DNA of 64,000 nucleotides, from the NCBI GenBank assembly GCA_009740415.1, contig WOYE01000005.1, positions 62,001 through 126,000 of the forward strand, read 5' to 3'. A program made the position numbers and the translations under genes. A model generated the notes under the pieces. It was not told the DNA's origin. It ran no database searches and worked only from the letters and a program-made list of their open reading frames with translations. How positions within the stretch are numbered: position 1 is the stretch's first letter; each line of letters opens with the position of its first letter. Source of the DNA: Planococcaceae bacterium Storch 2/2-2. Its GTDB lineage: Bacteria > Bacillota > Bacilli > Bacillales_A > Planococcaceae. Shown piece after piece: positions 55,438-62,464 of the stretch.

Positions 55438-56403
55438 TTATTGTTTCGGTACGACGTTGTTCGGCTCTTCCCCTTCGAGTACAGCACGAATGGATCGAGC
55501 ATTCATTTGCAACATTTTTTCTCTCGTGCGAATGGAAGCGCTACCAATATGTGGTAGAGCAACGACATTCGGTAACGTTAATAACGGATGGTCTGTCGGA
55601 AGTGGTTCTTCTTTAAAGACATCGAGCCCTGCTGCAAAAATTTCTCCTGCTTGCAATGCCTCATACAATGCTTCTTCATCAACCATTCCACCACGCGCCG
55701 CATTAACGAGTACGGCGTCTTTTCTCATTCGCTTCAATGCATCAGCATCGATCAAGTGACGTGTCTCATCAGTCAACGGTGCGAATAAAACGACGAACTG
55801 ACACGTTTCAATCAACGTATCGACGTCGACGTACTTCGCTTCTAACGTACGTTCCGCCTCTTCTTTTCGATTCCGGTTGTAATAGTAAATGTCCATGTCG
55901 AACCCTTTCGCCCGACGAGCGACCGCTTCGCCGATTCGTCCCATTCCGATAATACCGATCGACGCTCCGTACACATCGACTCCGGTATAACTGAACGGCT
56001 CCCACGCTTTCCACGTCCCTTTACGAACCGAACGTTCCGCTTCAGGCAATTGACGAGCAGCCGACATTAACAATCCGAAAGCGAGATCAGCCGTAGATTC
56101 CGTTAATACGTCCGGCGTATGACAAACGATAATACCGCGACGTTGTGCCTCTTTCACATCGATGTTATTAAATCCGACACCCATATTCGCAATGACACGG
56201 ACGTTCGGTAACGCATCGAGTACACTCGCATCGACTTGATCATCAATCGTCGTCCATAGCGCCTCTACTCGCTCGCCATACGTTACAACGTCTTCCATCG
56301 GATCGACTTGGTCGATCGTCGCCATGACGATTTCATACGTAGGACGAAACAATGTCGTGAATCGTTCATCGATCGAACGCGTACAATAAATGATTGGTTT
56401 CAT
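55438..56403 (-). CDS. D-2-hydroxyacid dehydrogenase (glyoxylate/hydroxypyruvate reductase-like)
   Basis: A 321-residue NAD(P)-dependent oxidoreductase. The Rossmann motif IGIIGMGRIGEAVARRAKG lies in the middle, flanked by the substrate domain. Catalytic Arg is in VNAARGGMVDEEALYEAL, Glu in FKEEPLPTDHPLL and His in ALPHIGSASI. Relatives reduce glyoxylate, hydroxypyruvate or other 2-keto acids; the substrate cannot be fixed. ATG at 56403 after GGGGGAG (a GTG three bases upstream is less likely). Monocistronic. Confidence 0.9.
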   Translation of the reverse strand: MKPIIYCTRSIDERFTTLFRPTYEIVMATIDQVDPMEDVVTYGERVEALWTTIDDQVDASVLDALPNVRVIANMGVGFNNIDVKEAQRRGIIVCHTPDVLTESTADLAFGLLMSAARQLPEAERSVRKGTWKAWEPFSYTGVDVYGASIGIIGMGRIGEAVARRAKGFDMDIYYYNRNRKEEAERTLEAKYVDVDTLIETCQFVVLFAPLTDETRHLIDADALKRMRKDAVLVNAARGGMVDEEALYEALQAGEIFAAGLDVFKEEPLPTDHPLLTLPNVVALPHIGSASIRTREKMLQMNARSIRAVLEGEEPNNVVPKQ

Positions 56404-56599
56404 CACATCTCCCCCTTCCTTCTATTATTCCTCATCTCTCAAGAAAAAGAAACGAATAACAAAACAAGATCGGTTTAAAGAAAAGAGGAAATGAAACGAA
56501 CAGCTCTTTGTACAATGGGCAGTAAGCTGGTAGCGACCTATAAAACGATGTGAAAAAAGCATTCGAGTGGATGAACACTCGAATGCTTCTCTTTTTTCA
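56404..56599. other. Intergenic region before nrdF
   Basis: About 195 bases. It holds the nrdF terminator (56553-56588) and the upstream region of the dehydrogenase gene. I see no other gene-like frame or repeat. Confidence 0.7.
56553..56588 (-). terminator. nrdF terminator
   Basis: AAGCATTCGAGTG and CACTCGAATGCTT arms, then T6 on the minus strand. Confidence 0.9.
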
Positions 56600-57637
56600 T
56601 TACAAATCGTCGAAACCGTTTAAGTCGCTCGTTTTCGTATATTGACGTGATTTTTGTTCGAAAAAGTCCGTTTTTACGCCGTCGAAATTGTCAACGTAAG
56701 CACGGATCCATTTCATCGGGTTTTCTGTATATTCTGGATAAATTTCAGATAACCCCATCATCCGTAACATTTTATTCGCACGGTACTTAATGTAACCGAT
56801 CATGTCGTCCATATCGATTCCTTGGACATCTGATAATACGTACGTTGCCCACTCTTTTTCCATTTCAACGTTATGACGATATTGCGCATACACCCATTCA
56901 ATAAAGTCTTCGTTGTTGTACTCTGGGTTTTCCGCTAAGGTCGCACGGAATAACTCGCTAATGAAACGTGCGTGTTGCAACTCATCACGGTTAATAAAGC
57001 TGATCATCGTCGATGTTGCTACCATTTTATTATGGCGCGCTAAATTGTAAAAGTAAGCGAACGCTGAATAGAAGTACATGCCTTCTAAAAGAGACGTGTA
57101 AACCATCGCTTTTAAAGCTGTTTCGATCGAAGGGTTCGTCGCAAACTCATTGTAAATTTCAACGATCCGCTCATTTCGTTTCAACAAGACAGGATCTTGA
57201 CGCCCCATCTCAAACGCTTCAATTTGACCGTTCAAATCGGTCACGCTCGACAAGACGTACGCGTACGAATGGTTATGTTCACTCTCTTGGTCCGCAATCG
57301 TTGCCATGATCGACGTCACCGACGGGTCGGTCGTGTAATCAGCAAGCTTTGCCGCAAGGTCCGTCTGGGGTGCATCCAATGTCGCCAACAACCCGATAAT
57401 TTTCAAATACGCATCTTGTTCTGCTTCTGTTAAGTCTGGAAACTGTTTAACGTCAGGCGTCATATCTACTTCTGCCGCAATCCAAAACTGTGCACGAATT
57501 TCTTCACGAATGTCATAAAAGTGGGGATACTTAATATCGTTCCAATTTAAAATTTCATTCGTGTCACCTTCAAACAGGCGTGTCGTGCGCGTCGGATCGA
57601 TCGGCTCGAGTACTTGTACTTCTTTTAATAAAGTCAT
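56600..57637 (-). CDS. nrdF: Ribonucleotide reductase class I beta subunit
   Basis: A 345-residue diiron or dimanganese subunit that supplies the radical for dNTP synthesis. Metal ligands: Asp in LDAPQTD, Glu/His in ADQESEHNHSY, Glu in LLEGMYFYS, and Glu/His in NRDELQHARF. The radical Tyr is in HNHSYAY, four after the His. It starts at 57637 (MTLLKEVQVLEP) after GGTGGG; in-frame ATG at 57661 is possible. It is separated from the alpha subunit gene by a terminator and a hairpin, and may have its own promoter. Confidence 0.92.
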   Translation of the reverse strand: MTLLKEVQVLEPIDPTRTTRLFEGDTNEILNWNDIKYPHFYDIREEIRAQFWIAAEVDMTPDVKQFPDLTEAEQDAYLKIIGLLATLDAPQTDLAAKLADYTTDPSVTSIMATIADQESEHNHSYAYVLSSVTDLNGQIEAFEMGRQDPVLLKRNERIVEIYNEFATNPSIETALKAMVYTSLLEGMYFYSAFAYFYNLARHNKMVATSTMISFINRDELQHARFISELFRATLAENPEYNNEDFIEWVYAQYRHNVEMEKEWATYVLSDVQGIDMDDMIGYIKYRANKMLRMMGLSEIYPEYTENPMKWIRAYVDNFDGVKTDFFEQKSRQYTKTSDLNGFDDL

Positions 57638-57666
57638 CTTCCCACCAAACCTTTTATTCATATATT

Positions 57667-57690
57667 TAAACACCTGCTACGAGGTGTTTA
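57667..57690. repeat. Inverted repeat upstream of nrdF
   Basis: TAAACACCT-GCTACG-AGGTGTTTA, 9-base perfect arms. On the minus strand it contains the AGGTG ribosome site of the alternative nrdF start at 57661, so it could mask that site and favour the downstream start at 57637. Confidence 0.6.
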
Positions 57691-57793
57691 GTTCATAATC
57701 GCTCTCTCTAAAAAAGCATAGAGAGGTGGAATTAAATTATAACATCTTTTATTCCGAAATGTAATCCGTCTAAAGAATGATTTTATTGAACCC

Positions 57794-57821
57794 AAAAAGG
57801 AGAGTTCTAACTGAACTCTCC
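57794..57821 (-). terminator. Terminator after the nrd flavodoxin gene
   Basis: GGAGAGTTC and GAACTCTCC arms, followed by T5 on the minus strand. A TATAAT lies downstream before nrdF, so nrdF may be a separate unit. Confidence 0.85.
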
Positions 57822-57827
57822 TCTCTT

Positions 57828-58274
57828 TTATTGAATCATCGTTTGATTGTAATGTTCGATCACTTCGTCCGTCCAATCGATGACCAATTGTTCTTGATGT
57901 CCACGTGGACTTTGTTCAATTCGTAATGGTCGTAACGGTGAATGATAAAATGCAGCGAGTTTCGTAGCGGCCGCACAAAAGAGCGCATCCCCTCCGAACT
58001 GCGTATCACCCGTTCCAAATACGTAAACGAGCTCCGGTTTAAACCCGACCGCCGCAATAAATTTTTTCAATTGCGGTGGATTGACACCTTTCCCCCACGT
58101 AAATGTTCCGATCATAAATGCATCGTACGATGCGACGTCAGGAATAGGCTCACCTGCTCCTATACGGTACATCGTGACGTCGATCGACGCTTCTTGCAAA
58201 CGGGATTCAATCAGTTCTGCCACTTCTTTCGTATTGCCACTCCAAGAGAGATAAGCAATTAAGAGTGACACCAT
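57828..58274 (-). CDS. Flavodoxin encoded with ribonucleotide reductase
   Basis: A 148-residue flavodoxin-fold protein. FMN phosphate loop SWSGNTKEV (about 10-18), then GTFTWGKGVNPPQL and VYVFGTGDTQFGG for the flavin ring. It overlaps the alpha subunit gene by 16 bases (GAGGAG site inside it), so it is coupled to RNR. It is likely an NrdI-like activator or reductant for metal-centre assembly. It differs from short NrdI in having a typical flavodoxin layout; the exact role is unproven. Confidence 0.85.
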   Translation of the reverse strand: MVSLLIAYLSWSGNTKEVAELIESRLQEASIDVTMYRIGAGEPIPDVASYDAFMIGTFTWGKGVNPPQLKKFIAAVGFKPELVYVFGTGDTQFGGDALFCAAATKLAAFYHSPLRPLRIEQSPRGHQEQLVIDWTDEVIEHYNQTMIQ

Positions 58275-60484
58275 TCACACTCCTCAATGTTCGTCGCTGT
58301 TGAGCGTGTGTAATACGTTGATTTCATACCTGACTTCCACGCACGTAAGTGAAGATCGAGTAACACAGACGCGCGAATCGTGTTCGGTACGTACATGTTG
58401 AATGAAATCGCTTGGTCGATGTGACGTTGACGTGCAGCGTTCTGTTTAACGCTCCAACGTTGGTCAACGATGTATGCGGAACGGCGATACACATCATACG
58501 TATTGTGATCAAGATCCGGCGCGATCACTGGTAAACGGTAATTTTTCTTCTCTTCGTAGAAGAACGGTTGGAAAATCGGGTCGATCGATGCAGTTGAACC
58601 TGCAATGACCGATGTCGATGAGTTCGGTGCAACCGCCATTAAGTAACCGTTACGCATTCCTTGTTGTTTCACACGTGCACGCAATTGTTGCCACTGTTCT
58701 GACTCGTATTGACGACGTTCGAAATATTCACCTGTATCCCAGTCAGATCCTTCATACATTGGGTACGTTCCTTTTTCAGCCGCGAGATTTGATGAGGCTT
58801 CGATCGTTAAATAAGCAATTTTTTCATACAATTTATCCGCAAGCTCTACTGCCTCGTCCGACTCCCACTGGATGCCTTCTAACGCGAGCAAATGGTGCCA
58901 ACCGAATGTACCGAGTCCGATTCCACGGTAACGTTCGTTCGTACGACGCGCTTGAACGACTGGAATTTGGTTTAAATCGATGACGTTATCGAGCATGCGC
59001 ACTTGAACCGTAATTAAACGTTCTAAAATGTCAGCAGGTACTGCTTTTCCTAAGTTGATCGATGACAAGTTACAGACGACAAAATCGCCTGGCTTTTTAC
59101 GCGTAACGATGACGCCGTCTTCTAATGTTACTGACTCGAACTGTGTCGGGCTCATGTTTTGAGCAATTTCTGTACAAAGGTTCGATGAGTAAATCATCCC
59201 TTCGTGTTTGTTCGGGTTCGCACGGTTCACTTCATCACGGTAAAACATGAATGGTGTCCCTGTTTCAAGTTGTGAACGAAGAATTCGTTTCATAATATCG
59301 ATCGCTGGAACCGTTTGACGTGAAAGGTCCTCATTCGCTACACATTCCGCATATTTCTCACGGAATGAACCTTCCCCACGTTGCTCATCGTAAAAGTCTT
59401 CTAACGAATAGCCCATTTTCACACGTACTTCATGTGGGTCGAATAAATGCCAATCTTCACGCGCATCGACTGCTTCCATGAAAATATCTGGTAAACAAAC
59501 ACCCGTGAAAATGTCATGTGCACGGAGGCGCTCGTCACCGTTGTTTAATTTCAAATCGAGGAATGTCATAATGTCGCGGTGCCATACGTCTAAATAGACG
59601 GCAATTGCACCTTGACGTTGTCCGAGTTGGTCGACCGAAACAGCTGTATTGTTCAACTGTTTAATCCACGGTAAGACACCTGATGAAGCTCCTTTAAAGC
59701 CACGGATTGCTGAACCACGCGCACGAACTTTCCCCATGTATACGCCAATTCCCCCGCCGAATTTTGAAAGGTTCGCAACGTCTGTATTCGAATCGTAAAT
59801 GCCTTGTAATGAGTCATCGACTGTATCGATGAAGCACGATGACAATTGACCGTGTGTTTTTCCTGCGTTTGCAAGCGTCGGTGTCGCTACCGTCATGTAC
59901 AAGTTGCTCATCGCCCAATACGCCTCTTTGACGTATTCGAGACGATTTTCTTTCGCTTCGTCTTGCATTAACGTTAATGCGATAACGAGCCAACGTTCTT
60001 GTGGCAACTCGACTGTATTTTTACTATGGTCAACCGCAACATACCGATCGACAAATGTTTTCAAACCGATGTATGTGAACAACTCATCGTTTTCTCGACG
60101 GATGAATGATCCTGCTTCTTGAAGCTCTTCGCGTGTATATTTTGTCGTCAGTTTATCTGTATATAAACCAGCTTCCACGAGGCGTTCTACGTTATCCGCA
60201 AAGTCTGTGTACACTTCCACACCACGACGTGTACGTTGTTCTGCATAAATACGAATTAAAAGCATACGAGCTGCGACGAACGTCCAAAATGGAGCCGATT
60301 CGTCAATGTAGCTAACTGCTTCTAAAATCATTGCACTTGCCCATTCGCTATCCGATTTATCGGGATGACGTTCTAACCAGCTATCGCTCTTTTCTAAAAG
60401 TTCAGCTAGCTTTTCCTCACCATATTCTTCTACTAAGCTTTTCAAAATCGCTTCAATATTTGGTCGATCCGTTACAGTTGTCAT
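58259..60484 (-). CDS. nrdE: Ribonucleotide reductase class I alpha subunit
   Basis: A 741-residue catalytic subunit that reduces ribonucleoside diphosphates. Active-site elements: LSSCFIDTVDDSLQG (C for disulfide), NLCTEI (thiyl Cys, Asn, Glu), VVCNLSSINL and STSVIAGSTASIDP. The C-terminus ECEWCHS carries the redox-relay cysteine pair. N-terminal residues 1-60 resemble a reduced ATP-cone-like region. ATG at 60484 after AGGAGG. Paired with the flavodoxin, it fits class Ib best, though length is NrdA-like; subclass not certain. Confidence 0.94.
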   Translation of the reverse strand: MTTVTDRPNIEAILKSLVEEYGEEKLAELLEKSDSWLERHPDKSDSEWASAMILEAVSYIDESAPFWTFVAARMLLIRIYAEQRTRRGVEVYTDFADNVERLVEAGLYTDKLTTKYTREELQEAGSFIRRENDELFTYIGLKTFVDRYVAVDHSKNTVELPQERWLVIALTLMQDEAKENRLEYVKEAYWAMSNLYMTVATPTLANAGKTHGQLSSCFIDTVDDSLQGIYDSNTDVANLSKFGGGIGVYMGKVRARGSAIRGFKGASSGVLPWIKQLNNTAVSVDQLGQRQGAIAVYLDVWHRDIMTFLDLKLNNGDERLRAHDIFTGVCLPDIFMEAVDAREDWHLFDPHEVRVKMGYSLEDFYDEQRGEGSFREKYAECVANEDLSRQTVPAIDIMKRILRSQLETGTPFMFYRDEVNRANPNKHEGMIYSSNLCTEIAQNMSPTQFESVTLEDGVIVTRKKPGDFVVCNLSSINLGKAVPADILERLITVQVRMLDNVIDLNQIPVVQARRTNERYRGIGLGTFGWHHLLALEGIQWESDEAVELADKLYEKIAYLTIEASSNLAAEKGTYPMYEGSDWDTGEYFERRQYESEQWQQLRARVKQQGMRNGYLMAVAPNSSTSVIAGSTASIDPIFQPFFYEEKKNYRLPVIAPDLDHNTYDVYRRSAYIVDQRWSVKQNAARQRHIDQAISFNMYVPNTIRASVLLDLHLRAWKSGMKSTYYTRSTATNIEECEWCHS

Positions 60485-60509
60485 CGTATCCATTCCTCCT
60501 GATTTTTGC

Positions 60510-60583
60510 TTTTTGATCTTGACAAAACGAGCTTTTCACCACTTTTGGCATGAAAAAAAAGCTAATTTTGTCAAGATCAAAAA
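60510..60583. repeat. Long perfect inverted repeat in the nrd leader
   Basis: TTTTTGATCTTGACAAAA and its complement, 18-base perfect arms (60510-60527 and 60566-60583), with inner AGCTTTT/AAAAGCT arms of 7 bases. It lies between the nrd promoter region and the ribosome site. No T-tract follows on the minus strand, so it is not a simple terminator. Confidence 0.9.
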
Positions 60584-60602
60584 TGTAGCTTTCTAACGTG
60601 AA

Positions 60603-60650
60603 ACACTATATGTAGTATGCCTTGCTAGAAAAACGATCAAAATATAGTAT
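60603..60650. promoter_or_regulatory. Tandem NrdR boxes upstream of the nrd operon
   Basis: Box 1 ACACTATATGTAGTAT (60603-60618) matches the NrdR consensus ACACWATATATWGTGT at 14 of 16 positions; box 2 GATCAAAATATAGTAT (60635-60650) at 11 or 12. Their starts are 32 bases apart, the spacing of three helical turns usual for NrdR tandem boxes. NrdR represses RNR genes at high dATP/ATP. Confidence 0.85.
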
Positions 60651-60664
60651 TTCGTCTGTTTCTC

Positions 60665-60693
60665 ATTGTAGAACTTCTTTTTCATTTTTGCAA
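60665..60693 (-). promoter_or_regulatory. Probable nrd operon promoter
   Basis: Minus strand TTGCAA (60688-60693), 17-base spacer, TACAAT (60665-60670). The NrdR boxes lie just downstream, so repression would block clearance. Confidence 0.65.
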
Positions 60694-60957
60694 GCGTATT
60701 TTACGCGGAATGTATTTTTCGTTCTTTCGAATTTCCTCTAAAAAAATACAAAATGAGTCGAAGGAACGTATCAAAAAATGGAACGTACATTCCCCTCTCT
60801 CTTTTTTCGCACAAGCTCCATTATACATCATTTTGAACGAGAAGGTGATTTTTTGATTGAACGATCATATTCTTCACCGAACGATTCCTTTTTATAAATT
60901 ATGAATACTTTTGCAATATAAAACTACCTGCCAAATGACAGGTAGCTTTCACAACAT
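60694..60957. other. Gene-free region upstream of nrd promoter
   Basis: About 260 bases, A/T-rich. It holds GGAACGTACATTCC (a near-palindrome) with a nearby partial copy GGAACGTATC, a TATAAT without a clear -35, and the yxeA terminator at its end. No convincing reading frame. Confidence 0.6.
60917..60945 (-). terminator. Terminator after the yxeA-like gene
   Basis: CTACCTG and CAGGTAG arms around an 8-base loop, then TTTTATATT on the minus strand. Confidence 0.75.
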
Positions 60958-61311
60958 TTACATTTTTTCTAACGCTTTTTTAGGAACATCACTTTCAGCG
61001 ACCTCTCGGTACGAAGTTACACCTTTTCCATCCTTTATGAAAAGCTTTAAATACGCTCCTTCACGTAATGGATGACTCGATGTAAACGGCTCCGTCGCTT
61101 CATTTCCTTTCGCATCGTATGCGCGTAAATTGTATTCATAACGGACGATCACTTCACCGTCAGGTAACTTCGTTTCTTCTTCGTTCCATTCGTCATTCAC
61201 TTGCACATAATAATGATCGGCACCGAACTCATTCCAATTGTTGCCGGATAAGAAATAAATACCACTTCCAATCACAGCGAGTAATACGAGAAAACCGATT
61301 CCCTTTTTCAT
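60958..61311 (-). CDS. YxeA family protein
   Basis: A 117-residue protein with an N-terminal signal/membrane helix (MKKGIGFLVLLAVIGSGIYF) and a small beta-rich domain of the YxeA/DUF1093 family: HYYVQVNDE, RYEYNLRAYDAKGNE and REGAYLKLFIKDGKGV. In B. subtilis yxeA follows yxdLM, a BceAB-like transporter, which matches the context here. It overlaps the VanZ gene by 4 bases. Function unknown; extracytoplasmic location is inferred. Confidence 0.85.
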   Translation of the reverse strand: MKKGIGFLVLLAVIGSGIYFLSGNNWNEFGADHYYVQVNDEWNEEETKLPDGEVIVRYEYNLRAYDAKGNEATEPFTSSHPLREGAYLKLFIKDGKGVTSYREVAESDVPKKALEKM

Positions 61312-62444
61312 GTCACTTCACCTTCCTTTCGAATATTAACAGCAACGATTCCGCTGTAATGGTCAAAATAAAACGGTTTGTTTTGACGGATGAGACGCCA
61401 AATAATATGCATAGCGACCCATGCGAAAACGAGCAAAGATATTCCGACAATTGCAAGAATGAACAGTAAGTCGAACCCTTCAACAAAAGGAACTTGCTCA
61501 TTTAAAAACGTAGCGAGCATACCGAATACATACGGTAAAGCGATCGCGAGCCAACGTTTGAGCAACGCCTTCCACACGACTGGATCGATGCTCACGTAAC
61601 GAATGCGAACGACCGTCGACCCGAGCGTTCGGCCATCTTTTACGAGTGGGTATACGACTTGTAATGCGCCGAGGATGATGAGAAAGAGCAATCGCTCCGA
61701 CCACCCTGTCAAATTGCTCAAAACGGTCGATACGAACTGAGCGATGACGAGATCGATCAATAGGGCGAGTAATTCTGCACCTCGTGTCGCTTCCTTCTGT
61801 CGTTCCATTTTCTCATCCCGTTGGATCAATTGCTGCTTCGACGGAACGAGCATGAGAAACAGTGGTGCGATGAAAAATCCGAATAGTGCACCTGTCGTAT
61901 TCGCTAATAAGTCATCGACATCAAATAAACGATACGGACATTTGTATAGCCCGTATAAACCGGTCAATTGTGTCACTTCAAAGAAAAGAGATGTGAAAAA
62001 TCCGAGCAATGCCACTTTCCAAACGTCTCGTTTTCTTTGCCAGACGTAACGTGCGTACACTCCGAGTGGGAAAAGGAGCAACACGTTAAAAAACAATTGA
62101 TAAAAAGCAGGTACTTGAATCAATTGTCGATACGAACGCCAATCGCTCCAAACGACAGCAGACTCTCGCTTGATGTCATGAATAAATTGAAACGGATTCG
62201 TCTGCATGTACGATGAGAGCGGTCCGAGCACTTGACAGTTATCTCGTACTGCGGGTAACGGTAAAATGACGAGAAAATAAGCACTCATGCCGTAAAATAG
62301 AAAGCTCGCTAACAAAATAGACTTCCAAACGCTAAAGTAACCGTGTTTTCGATATTGATAAATGGCCCACGGTACGGTGAGTGCGACTGATAAAATAAAA
62401 AATAGTGCTGCGGCAGTCGCCACCGGTTTCAAATAAACGACCAT
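61308..62444 (-). CDS. VanZ-like and RDD domain membrane protein
   Basis: A 378-residue integral membrane protein. The N-terminal half is VanZ-like (five helices; NVLLLFPLGVYARY, SLFFEVTQLTGLYG and DVDDLLANTTGALFGF). The C-terminal half is an RDD domain (RGAELLALLIDLVIAQF and RTLGSTVVRIRYV). VanZ proteins are linked to teicoplanin and lipoglycopeptide tolerance. Start ATG at 62444; AAGGAGGG lies 13 bases away, so the start is moderately certain. In an operon with a BceB-like permease and yxeA. Confidence 0.87.
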   Translation of the reverse strand: MVVYLKPVATAAALFFILSVALTVPWAIYQYRKHGYFSVWKSILLASFLFYGMSAYFLVILPLPAVRDNCQVLGPLSSYMQTNPFQFIHDIKRESAVVWSDWRSYRQLIQVPAFYQLFFNVLLLFPLGVYARYVWQRKRDVWKVALLGFFTSLFFEVTQLTGLYGLYKCPYRLFDVDDLLANTTGALFGFFIAPLFLMLVPSKQQLIQRDEKMERQKEATRGAELLALLIDLVIAQFVSTVLSNLTGWSERLLFLIILGALQVVYPLVKDGRTLGSTVVRIRYVSIDPVVWKALLKRWLAIALPYVFGMLATFLNEQVPFVEGFDLLFILAIVGISLLVFAWVAMHIIWRLIRQNKPFYFDHYSGIVAVNIRKEGEVT

Positions 62445-62464
62445 CTGTCATCGGTCCCTCCTTC

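Noticed and set aside
60688-60701. CcpA cre site near the nrd promoter
   Set aside because: TGCAAGCGTATTTT matches only the first half of the consensus and lacks the closing CA.
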